8,668 bases of DNA from the NCBI GenBank assembly GCA_937915825.1, contig CALGGT010000074.1, forward strand, positions 1-8,668. Direction: 5' to 3'. This DNA is from an uncultured Eubacterium sp. Lineage in GTDB: Bacteria > Bacillota > Clostridia > Lachnospirales > Lachnospiraceae. A model generated the notes under the pieces. It saw only the letters and a list, made by a program, of their open reading frames with translations, did not search any database and had not been told where the DNA came from. Both the position numbers and the translations under genes were made by a program. Shown here piece after piece: positions 1-5,787 of the stretch (its first letter is position 1; the number at the start of each line of letters is the position of its first letter).

Positions 1-379
1 CAGTCTTTCCGAACTGACCCCTGTGATCAGCGGGGAGGATTATGCCGGGTTGCAGGCATTGTGCGAGAAAGTGAGCGTGCATCCTTTGGTGGTAGACTAT
101 GTGGTCCGTTTAATGGAGGTTACACGGGATCCGAAGAATTTTGCCCTGGGGGTCAGCACCCGTGGAGGAATGGCTTTGATCAAAATGGCGAAAGCCCTGT
201 CGTTTGTACAGGGAATGGATTTTGTAACGCCGGATCGGGTTAAGAATCTGATCCCTTCCGTTTGGGGACATCGCGTGAGGATGAACGACGCGTATCTTAC
301 CAACAAATCGGTGGAAGAAAAATTAATGGAAGTCTGCATGCAGGTGAATGCACCTACGGAGGAAGAGTTAACCCGATGA
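1..379 (+). CDS. MoxR-family AAA+ ATPase, C-terminal fragment (5' end outside window)
   Basis: The frame is open from base 2 to TGA at 377-379, giving about 125 residues with no start in the window. The fragment reads as the C-terminal helical lid of a MoxR ATPase: a V-HPLVVDYVVRL-TR segment, then GVSTRGGMALIKMAKA (the sensor-2-like S-x-R region), then G-DFVTPDRVKNLIPSVWGHRV, the conserved 'yV-P-DV---HR' ending of the family. The Walker A and B motifs would lie upstream and cannot be checked. MoxR ATPases usually sit beside DUF58 genes and are thought to act as chaperone-like or metal-insertion ATPases for partner proteins. Here the DUF58 gene follows with an ATGA overlap, so the two are very likely translationally coupled. 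The family call is secure; the substrate is unknown. Confidence 0.9.
   Translation, partial: SLSELTPVISGEDYAGLQALCEKVSVHPLVVDYVVRLMEVTRDPKNFALGVSTRGGMALIKMAKALSFVQGMDFVTPDRVKNLIPSVWGHRVRMNDAYLTNKSVEEKLMEVCMQVNAPTEEELTR
358..365 (+). promoter_or_regulatory. Ribosome binding site of the DUF58 gene
   Basis: GGAGGAAG inside the end of the moxR frame lies about 10 bases before the ATG at 376. It supports that start over the longer open frame reaching back to 262, which has no such site and would overlap moxR by more than 100 bases. Confidence 0.75.
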
Positions 380-1491
380 TCTGGACGACTTTGTTAGCCA
401 TGCTATGGATGGGGATCGTGACACTGATCTTGCGGATATGTGCCGGAATTTTTGAGAAAAAATGCCTGGAAGAGGTTTCGGTTTCCTTGGGATTTTCGGC
501 GGACGAGGCCCGAGAGGGAGAGTCTCTGATGCTGTATGAAACGGTGGAAAACCGGAAGAAGGACATTCTTCCCTTATTGGCCTTGCGATTTAAAACATCC
601 AGGTATTTAAGTTTTCCCGACGTGGAAGGGGTGGTTTCGGACTATTTTTACCGGAAGGATCTGCTCAGTGTGAAAGGCTATGAAAAGGTGGTAAGAAAGC
701 TTACGTTCCGCTGTAAGAAACGTGGCGTCTATACCATTGAGGATGTAGAGATCACAGCCAGTGATTCCTTCTTCTTTACGAAAAAAAGAAAAAAAATAGC
801 CGCCGGGGCCGGGCTAACGGTGTATCCGAAGCGGGTGGATCTAAGTCGTTTAAATCCGGAGTGGAAGAGGCAATATGGAAGTTTTTCCTCCCCCCTTCCT
901 TTGTTTGAAGATCCCTTTTCCTATATTGGGATCCGGGATTATATGCCCGGGGATGATATGAAAAAGATTCATTGGAAATCCTCGGCCAAAAGCGGACATT
1001 TGCAGGTAAAAACCAGTGATTACAAGGGAAATGAGAATGTGTTGGTCTTGTGCCATCTGGAATCGCCGGGAACATTTATAAACAGCGGAGCCATGGAAGA
1101 AAATATCCGCATTACTTTTTCCCTGGTAGAATTTCTCAGGAAAAACGATGTGAATTGCCATTTGATCGTAAACGGGAACGAAAGTCATCGCTTCCACAGC
1201 ATGGAGCCGAATTTCTTTCCGATGGTAAAGCGTTTTCTGGCACAGGTGGAATACGATCGGGTAAGGCAGAAAGCCGGGGAATTTATGGCTACAGCCGATG
1301 AGAGGATCCAGGGAGATGAGTGCATTTATTTGATCAGTTCCGTTGGGAAAAAAGAGGTAACGGATTACGTAGGAAAATGGCTAAAAAAGGGAATTCCCGT
1401 AACCTGGATCGCCACCATTGGATCCGGAGAGGATGATACCGCAGGATGTTCCGGAAAGATCCGAGAACATTTGGTGCGTTGGCCTTGTTAA
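376..1491 (+). CDS. DUF58 domain protein, MoxR partner, probably truncated at its C-terminus
   Basis: This 371-residue protein has one N-terminal hydrophobic segment (residues 2-24), a beta-rich middle, and the DUF58 signature at about 178-212 (EDPFSYIGIRDYMPGDDMKKI, then HWKSSAKSGHLQVK). That motif matches the family pattern R-Y-PGD--r-I-W--SAr---L-vk. Residues 220-350 resemble the divergent von Willebrand A-like part. DUF58 proteins accompany MoxR ATPases and are presumed to work with them at the membrane; the biochemical role is unresolved. The ATG overlaps the moxR stop as ATGA. The stop TAA (1489-1491) lies inside the first unit of a 17-bp tandem repeat. The frame after the array runs open to a TGA abutting the next ATG, which suggests the gene once ended at or near 1599. 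Family call secure; truncation inferred. Confidence 0.9.
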   Translation: MIWTTLLAMLWMGIVTLILRICAGIFEKKCLEEVSVSLGFSADEAREGESLMLYETVENRKKDILPLLALRFKTSRYLSFPDVEGVVSDYFYRKDLLSVKGYEKVVRKLTFRCKKRGVYTIEDVEITASDSFFFTKKRKKIAAGAGLTVYPKRVDLSRLNPEWKRQYGSFSSPLPLFEDPFSYIGIRDYMPGDDMKKIHWKSSAKSGHLQVKTSDYKGNENVLVLCHLESPGTFINSGAMEENIRITFSLVEFLRKNDVNCHLIVNGNESHRFHSMEPNFFPMVKRFLAQVEYDRVRQKAGEFMATADERIQGDECIYLISSVGKKEVTDYVGKWLKKGIPVTWIATIGSGEDDTAGCSGKIREHLVRWPC

Positions 1492-1561
1492 TACGTTGGC
1501 CTTGTTAATACGTTGGCCTAATTCGTACGTTGGCCTGATTCGTACGCTGGCCCGGTTAAGA
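1477..1561 (+). repeat. 17-bp tandem repeat array, five units, across the DUF58 stop codon
   Basis: Five consecutive 17-base units start at 1477, 1494, 1511, 1528 and 1545. Units 1 and 2 are identical (CGTTGGCCTTGTTAATA). Units 3 and 4 (CGTTGGCCTAATTCGTA and CGTTGGCCTGATTCGTA) differ from each other by one base, and unit 5 (CGCTGGCCCGGTTAAGA) is diverged. The DUF58 stop lies in unit 1. Units 1-2 give a TAA in the DUF58 phase, whereas units 3-5 read in the same phase are open. The array accounts for most of the 108-base gap before the next gene in an otherwise overlapping cluster. Confidence 0.9.
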
Positions 1562-1599
1562 TCCGGGAGCAGAAGACGGGACAGAAAGAAGGAACGTGA

Positions 1600-2664
1600 A
1601 TGAATCCCATGAATTTAAAGACCCGCGCCGTCGCTATGTTATATTATTATGAACTGGGATTTTTGGGAGTCTTCTCCGTAGTGGGGATTTTTGCCAATGA
1701 CTGGCAGCTGCTGGTGTTCCTGATCCTGGGAATCCTGGTAGGTGCCTGGTATACGTCCTTACATTATCATTACAAAAAAGAGAAACAGGAAAATCTTCAA
1801 AGAGACCGGGAAGTAAGGCTTTTTCCCATGGTATTTACGTTGGTATTTTGTACGTTGATCCTGTGTGTAAGACCGGCGACACCTATGAAGGATATCCTTT
1901 ATTTTTTTGTGATCCTGGGGATTTTTGTAACCTATCGTTATGGCATCTACATTCGTGAGAAGAATTTCCAGTTTTATGAGGAGATCAAACAAAAGAAAAC
2001 GATTGTTGATTCGTTTCAAGCGAACGTGTGGTTAAAAGAAAAAAAGATCTTTCTGTTATGTGGAATATTCGCGGTGGTTTTATGCAGCTTAACCATGGTG
2101 AATACGTTGGCCGGAGAGGATTGGGAATGGGAGAATGATCCGGTTTATCAGGCCAGGGAACAAGTGATCAAAAAGAAGAAAAATGAGAACTCGTTTGCCC
2201 TGAAAAAAAAGGAGGAAGAAAAGAAAAAAGGCAGAGGTTTACCGGTAGTTTTAATTCGGAGAATGGCTTGGGTGTTGATTCTTTTTAGTAGTTTGACCGG
2301 ATTGGCGGTGGTGGTTTTTTTAATCTATTTATCCGTAAAAGATCGAACGAAAACCAAGTATGTCAAAGAAGAGATCTCAGGATTTTCCTATATTCAAGAT
2401 GAATATACCAGTTTAAAACCGGTGAAAAAAGAACGGGGAAAATACCCGGATTCTCCGGAAGGGAAAATTCGAAAATTATTTGTGCAATATGTGAAGAAGA
2501 ATGGCACAAAAGGAGAGAAAGCAGGAGGAAAGACTGCGGAGGAATGGGTGAGAGGTTTCGGTGGAAAACCGGAAGTCAGTGGTCTTTATAATAAAGCGAG
2601 ATACGGGTCGAAGGGAGTTTCGGAAGAAGAGGTAACAAAGATGAAACAATGGACACAAACGTAA
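1600..2664 (+). CDS. Polytopic membrane protein with DUF4129-like C-terminus, lacking a transglutaminase core
   Basis: This 354-residue protein has six predicted membrane helices (about 13-31, 35-54, 74-90, 98-117, 149-170 and 222-245). Helices 5 and 6 are separated by roughly 50 very Lys/Glu-rich residues. The soluble tail (about 284-350) reads SPEGKIRKLFVQYVKKNG, KTAEEWVRGF and SGLYNKARYGSKGVSEEEV. This resembles DUF4129, the domain ending many TgpA-type membrane transglutaminases encoded after moxR and DUF58 genes. No Cys-His-Asp transglutaminase core is visible, and the loop where it would sit is too short. The ATG at 1600 has AAGGA (1589-1593) six bases upstream; a second ATG at 1609 is less well placed. 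Position in the trio suggests a membrane partner of MoxR/DUF58. The DUF4129 assignment is by motif resemblance and moderately sure; no function can be given. Confidence 0.75.
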   Translation: MNPMNLKTRAVAMLYYYELGFLGVFSVVGIFANDWQLLVFLILGILVGAWYTSLHYHYKKEKQENLQRDREVRLFPMVFTLVFCTLILCVRPATPMKDILYFFVILGIFVTYRYGIYIREKNFQFYEEIKQKKTIVDSFQANVWLKEKKIFLLCGIFAVVLCSLTMVNTLAGEDWEWENDPVYQAREQVIKKKKNENSFALKKKEEEKKKGRGLPVVLIRRMAWVLILFSSLTGLAVVVFLIYLSVKDRTKTKYVKEEISGFSYIQDEYTSLKPVKKERGKYPDSPEGKIRKLFVQYVKKNGTKGEKAGGKTAEEWVRGFGGKPEVSGLYNKARYGSKGVSEEEVTKMKQWTQT

Positions 2665-2688
2665 AGAAAGGATTATAAGGTTGAGCAT

Positions 2689-3693
2689 ATGAAAACGAAG
2701 CAGTTAATTGGAATTATTGTAACAGGACTTGTCATCATCGCTGTGGGAGTCACCGGCATTGCGTCGGACATTATTAAAGACCGGTTTATGCAAAAACAGA
2801 GCACGGATACCGTAGGATTATTGAACAATGTCATGGAAGAAAACGCGCTTTCCTTACCGGACCGTGATTATTTTGCTGTGGTGGATATTGTAGGAACCAT
2901 TCAATCCGGAGATTCTCCCTATGTATCGAAAAGCGCCTATCATCACGATGCTTTGATCAAGTACGTGGATAAATTAGAAAAATCGGATACCAACCAGGGT
3001 ATTTTCTTGCGGGTAAATTCCCCCGGCGGAACGGTTTATGAGTCGGATGAATTCTACTTAAAGTTAAAGGAATACAAGGAAGTTACCAATCGTCCAATTT
3101 ATGCTTACTTTGAAAGCATGGCATGTTCCGGCGGATATTATATTTCCATGGCCAGTGACTATATTACGGCCAATCGCAACACCGAAACAGGATCCATCGG
3201 TGTCATTATGTCAATGTATAACATGTCGGGGTTAATGAAGAAATTAGGGATCAAACAGGACAATATTACGTCCGGCCCCAACAAGGATATGGGAAGCGTT
3301 GGAAAGGAAATGACCGAGGAACAGCGTAAGATCTTACAATCCATTGTAGATGAGTATTACAATAACTTTACGGGGATCGTAGCGGAAGGAAGAAACATGG
3401 ATCTGGATACGGTTAAGAAATTGGCGGATGGAAGGATATACACGGCAAACCAGGCCTTAGAAGCTGGATTGATCGATGAAGTTGGAAACGAGGAACGTGC
3501 CAAGGAGGCCTTGATCCAGGCAGCCGGCGTTTCGGATGAAATCCAATTCTATGAGCCGGAGAACCCCATTGGAAAAATGCAAAGTCTGTTGCAATCGGCG
3601 TCGGAGAATTTATTCCCGAAATCGGAAGTTCAGATCCTAAAGGAACTTGAGGAGTCGAAGGAAAGCGGGGTGGTTCGATATGAAGCTAGATGA
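2689..3693 (+). CDS. sppA: Signal peptide peptidase SppA, membrane-anchored serine protease
   Basis: This is a 334-residue protein, the length of Bacillus-type short SppA rather than the doubled E. coli form. Residues 6-24 form an N-terminal signal anchor. The S49 protease core includes RVNSPGG (108-114), the nucleophile motif MACSGGYYISMASD with Ser147, and TGSIGVI (167-173). The general base is Lys199 in TSGPNKDMGS. Ser147 and Lys199 are, as I recall, the same residue numbers as in B. subtilis SppA. The ADGRIYTANQALEAGLIDEVG segment (246-266) is also typical. SppA cuts signal-peptide remnants and other peptides at the outer face of the membrane. The ATG at 2689 has TAAGG about eight bases upstream. 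The gene follows the DUF4129-like gene by 24 bases and overlaps the RDD gene by 14, so it belongs to the same transcript and is probably coupled to the RDD gene. Confidence 0.95.
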   Translation: MKTKQLIGIIVTGLVIIAVGVTGIASDIIKDRFMQKQSTDTVGLLNNVMEENALSLPDRDYFAVVDIVGTIQSGDSPYVSKSAYHHDALIKYVDKLEKSDTNQGIFLRVNSPGGTVYESDEFYLKLKEYKEVTNRPIYAYFESMACSGGYYISMASDYITANRNTETGSIGVIMSMYNMSGLMKKLGIKQDNITSGPNKDMGSVGKEMTEEQRKILQSIVDEYYNNFTGIVAEGRNMDLDTVKKLADGRIYTANQALEAGLIDEVGNEERAKEALIQAAGVSDEIQFYEPENPIGKMQSLLQSASENLFPKSEVQILKELEESKESGVVRYEAR

Positions 3694-4405
3694 TATGGGA
3701 TTCGAGGTTGAAAAGGAACCGTTGAACCAGGCGGCACCGACACTTGAGAATGACTCTTTGAACGAGACCGCGCCGGCACTGGAAAAGGAACCGTTGAGCG
3801 AGGGCGCGCCGGCACCGGAAAAGGAACCGTTGAGCGAGGGCGCGCCGGCACCGGAAAAGGAACCGTTGAACGAAGCTACGCCGGCGCCGGAAAAAAATCC
3901 AGAGAAGGAAGAGGGATCTACGCCTGGGACGGAGTTTAAAAATGCGGGAATGCCTCAGTATGCCGGATTTTTCCCTCGCCTGGCGGCTTATCTTGTTGAC
4001 GTGATCCTTGTAGGGATCATTCAGTTGGTGTTGATCCGGGTTCCGGTGTGGATCTTTCAACTAACCCTCCTCTTTTCCAAGGCGGAGGTGGGAAGCAATT
4101 TTTTCACCAAAGATATTATTTTTAAATGGTCCATGCAAGATCTTACATTGGTATTGATCCTGGTTTTCTATTTTGTTTTATTCACCCACTTTAAAGGGTA
4201 TACGCCGGGGAAATACCTGTTTCGTCTGCGTGTGGTAGATCGTGAAGGAAACCGTTTATCGTTCTGGAACGTTGTATACCGTGAAACCGTGGGACGTTTT
4301 CTGTCTCAGCTGGTTTTAAATATTGGATATATTATGGTTGGGTTTGGAAAGGAAAAAATGGGATTGCATGATTATTTGTGTGATTCTCGCGTGATCTATC
4401 GTTAG
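3680..4405 (+). CDS. RDD-family membrane protein with repeat-built N-terminal extension, SppI (YteJ)-like
   Basis: The protein has 241 residues. Residues 11-82 are a Pro/Glu/Ala-rich stretch of 12-residue repeats (EKEPLSEGAPAP type). The RDD domain begins at YAGFFPRLAAYLVD (94-107) with the diagnostic Arg100 and Asp107. It has about three membrane helices (101-119, 154-170 and 207-223), the KGYTPGKYLFRLRVVDREG loop (172-190), and ends GLHDYLCDSRVIY. The ATG at 3680 overlaps sppA by 14 bases with GGGG-TGG just before it; an upstream in-frame ATG-like start at 3647 lies deep in sppA and is less likely. In B. subtilis the gene after sppA encodes the RDD protein YteJ (SppI), reported to bind and inhibit SppA. 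The same pairing suggests the same role, but this is inference from order and family. The repeat extension appears to be an addition to the plain RDD fold. Confidence 0.85.
   Translation: MKLDDMGFEVEKEPLNQAAPTLENDSLNETAPALEKEPLSEGAPAPEKEPLSEGAPAPEKEPLNEATPAPEKNPEKEEGSTPGTEFKNAGMPQYAGFFPRLAAYLVDVILVGIIQLVLIRVPVWIFQLTLLFSKAEVGSNFFTKDIIFKWSMQDLTLVLILVFYFVLFTHFKGYTPGKYLFRLRVVDREGNRLSFWNVVYRETVGRFLSQLVLNIGYIMVGFGKEKMGLHDYLCDSRVIYR
3710..3925 (+). repeat. 36-bp in-frame tandem repeats coding the RDD protein's N-terminus
   Basis: Units start at 3710, 3746, 3782, 3818 and 3854, and a degenerate sixth starts at 3890. Units 3 and 4 (3782-3817 and 3818-3853) are identical at the DNA level; the others are diverged. 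Each unit codes 12 residues of the pattern E-K-E-P-L-(S/N)-E-(G/A)-(A/T)-P-A-P, giving a flexible acidic Pro-rich spacer. Unlike the 17-bp array, copy changes here keep the frame and only change spacer length. The exact pair points to recent duplication. Confidence 0.93.
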
Positions 4406-4411
4406 AACGTG

Positions 4412-4418
4412 AAGGAGG
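4412..4418 (+). promoter_or_regulatory. Ribosome binding site of the LysR gene
   Basis: AAGGAGG, followed by two further Gs, lies five bases before the ATG at 4424. It rules out the in-frame GTG at 4409, which lies upstream of this site. Confidence 0.85.
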
Positions 4419-4423
4419 GGCTT

Positions 4424-5335
4424 ATGACACTGACACAGTTACGATATGCCATTGCGATCGCGGAAGAAAAATCGATGAATAAGGCGGCCAAAAGACTGTT
4501 TGTATCTCAGCCCAGCTTATCCGCCTCCATTAAGGACCTGGAGGAACAGGTGGGTGTCGTGCTTTTCTATCGTTCCAACCGGGGGATCATGGTAACGCCT
4601 CAGGGCGAGGAATTCATCGGATACGCCAGACAGGTGGTGGAGCAATATCAGTTATTGGAAGAAAAATACCAGCTGTCCGGACCTGCCAAGAAGAAATTCG
4701 CGGTTTCCATGCAGCATTATTCTTTTGGCGTCAGCGCGTTTGTGGAGCTGGTGAAGCAATTTGGAATGGATGAATATGAATTTGCCATTCGGGAAACCAA
4801 AACCTACGAAGTGATCGACGATGTAAGATATTTTAAGAGTGAGATCGGTTTGCTGTATGTAAATGATTTTAACCGGAAGGTATTATCGAAGATCTTTCAT
4901 GACGGTGGATTGGAATTTCATCCATTAATGGATTGTCGGATTTATGCGTATATGCATAAAAGTCATCCTCTGGCGAAGAAGGAGAAAGTGAACATCGAAG
5001 AACTTCAGGATTTCCCCTGCTTATCCTTTGAACAGGGGGAGAACAACTCCTTTTATTTTGCGGAAGAGGTATTAAGTACCCTGCCGTATAAGCAGTTGAT
5101 CAAGGGAAATGACCGGGCGACGATGTTGAACCTGATGGTGGGATTAATGGGATATACCCTGTGTTCCGGTATTATTATGGAGGAATTAAACGGTTCGGAT
5201 TATTTGGCGGTACGTTTGGATTCCGATGAGATCATGACGGTTGGATATTTAACCAGAAAAGGGATGCTTCTTAGTGAACTGGGACATCGCTATGTAGAGG
5301 AATTGTCCAAGTTTAAAGACAAGGCCCTGAAGTAG
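4424..5335 (+). CDS. LysR-type transcriptional regulator
   Basis: This 303-residue protein has the normal LysR length and layout. An N-terminal winged helix-turn-helix (about 1-60) carries the signature KAAKRLFVSQPSLSASIKDL (20-39) and FYRSNRGIMVTPQGEEFI (48-65). A linker helix (66-82) leads to a periplasmic-binding-protein-like effector domain (about 90-295). Such regulators bind DNA as tetramers and respond to a small molecule. The ligand and targets cannot be read from the sequence. LysR genes are often divergent from a target; this one runs with its neighbours, 18 bases after the RDD gene, so it may be co-transcribed with the envelope cluster. No clear autoregulatory site was seen in front of it. 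Family secure, role unknown. Confidence 0.93.
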   Translation: MTLTQLRYAIAIAEEKSMNKAAKRLFVSQPSLSASIKDLEEQVGVVLFYRSNRGIMVTPQGEEFIGYARQVVEQYQLLEEKYQLSGPAKKKFAVSMQHYSFGVSAFVELVKQFGMDEYEFAIRETKTYEVIDDVRYFKSEIGLLYVNDFNRKVLSKIFHDGGLEFHPLMDCRIYAYMHKSHPLAKKEKVNIEELQDFPCLSFEQGENNSFYFAEEVLSTLPYKQLIKGNDRATMLNLMVGLMGYTLCSGIIMEELNGSDYLAVRLDSDEIMTVGYLTRKGMLLSELGHRYVEELSKFKDKALK

Positions 5336-5356
5336 CTCCGGACCGGAATGTTGTCC

Positions 5357-5385
5357 TTGCAACCTTTTAGAAAATATGGTACACT
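5357..5385 (+). promoter_or_regulatory. Predicted SigA-type promoter for the yqhY-nusB-xse-ispA-dxs operon
   Basis: The -35 box TTGCAA (5357-5362) is followed by a 17-base spacer and the -10 box TACACT (5380-5385). A TG extension (5377-5378) sits one base before the -10 box. Transcription would start near 5392, about 26 bases before the ATG at 5418, leaving a short leader that contains the ribosome site. The 82-base gap is the only one here with a recognisable promoter. No hairpin-plus-T-run terminator for the preceding genes was found in it, so read-through is possible. Confidence 0.7.
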
Positions 5386-5403
5386 TAGTATAGTTTTTAC
5401 GAT

Positions 5404-5410
5404 GGAGGTG
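5404..5410 (+). promoter_or_regulatory. Ribosome binding site of the Asp23/Gls24 gene
   Basis: GGAGGTG lies seven bases before the ATG at 5418, a near-ideal site. It suggests strong translation of the first gene of the operon. Confidence 0.85.
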
Positions 5411-5417
5411 TAAAGCC

Positions 5418-5783
5418 ATGGCGAAAGAATTATTTGGTACGGAAGATTGCGTGGGGGAAGTACAGATTGCCACAGACGTAATTGCTACGATTACCGGTGT
5501 GTGTGCTTCGGAGATTGAAGGAATTGATTCCATCATCGGAAGCAACTTTGGAGAGTTTGCCGGAAGATTCGGATCGAAATCCCGTGGTAAGGGAATCAAA
5601 GTTACGATCAAGGATGATCAATTAACCTTGGATGTATCCATTGTTATGCAATTTGGCTACAGTGTACCCAGGCTTACAGAGAAACTGCAAACCAAGGTTT
5701 CACAGGCGGTTAAGAATATGACCGGATTAAACGTGAAAACCGTGAACGTAAATGTTGCAGATATTGCGCAATCCAGCAGGTAA
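5418..5783 (+). CDS. yqhY: Asp23/Gls24-family protein, YqhY-like
   Basis: This is a 121-residue soluble protein with the Asp23/Gls24 (DUF322) pattern: GEVQIATDVIATITGVCASE (13-32), then GIDS, then a Gly/Lys-rich loop and GIKVTIKDDQLTLDVSIVMQFG (59-80). It ends with VPRLTEKLQTKVSQAVKNMTGL and a strand, VKTVNVNVADI. It lies directly before nusB, as yqhY does in B. subtilis, where YqhY has been linked to control of acetyl-CoA carboxylase. Other family members help protect the cell envelope under stress. There is no signal peptide or membrane segment. Acc genes are not visible here, so the fatty-acid link is carried over from Bacillus and is not tested by this window. The gene is first in its operon behind a clear promoter; nusB starts four bases after its stop. 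Confidence 0.9.
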   Translation: MAKELFGTEDCVGEVQIATDVIATITGVCASEIEGIDSIIGSNFGEFAGRFGSKSRGKGIKVTIKDDQLTLDVSIVMQFGYSVPRLTEKLQTKVSQAVKNMTGLNVKTVNVNVADIAQSSR

Positions 5784-5787
5784 ACCC

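Noticed and set aside
262..375. Longer DUF58 start at 262
   Set aside because: The extension lies inside moxR in another frame, lacks a ribosome site, and would put a soluble stretch before the hydrophobic N-terminus.
1477..1561. CRISPR array
   Set aside because: The 17-bp units are directly adjacent with no unique spacers, and the unit is too short; it is a simple tandem repeat.
1418..1603. Separate small plus-strand gene through the 17-bp array
   Set aside because: It has no ribosome site and no family resemblance. It is better read as a potential alternative tail of the DUF58 gene after a frame change.
3686..4060. 124-residue minus-strand open frame with repeats
   Set aside because: Its Arg/Phe-rich repeats are the complement of the 36-bp repeats in the RDD gene, not an independent protein.
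5336..5356. Transcription terminator after the LysR gene
   Set aside because: The CCGG-rich bases just after the stop could only pair with almost no loop, and no T-run follows.
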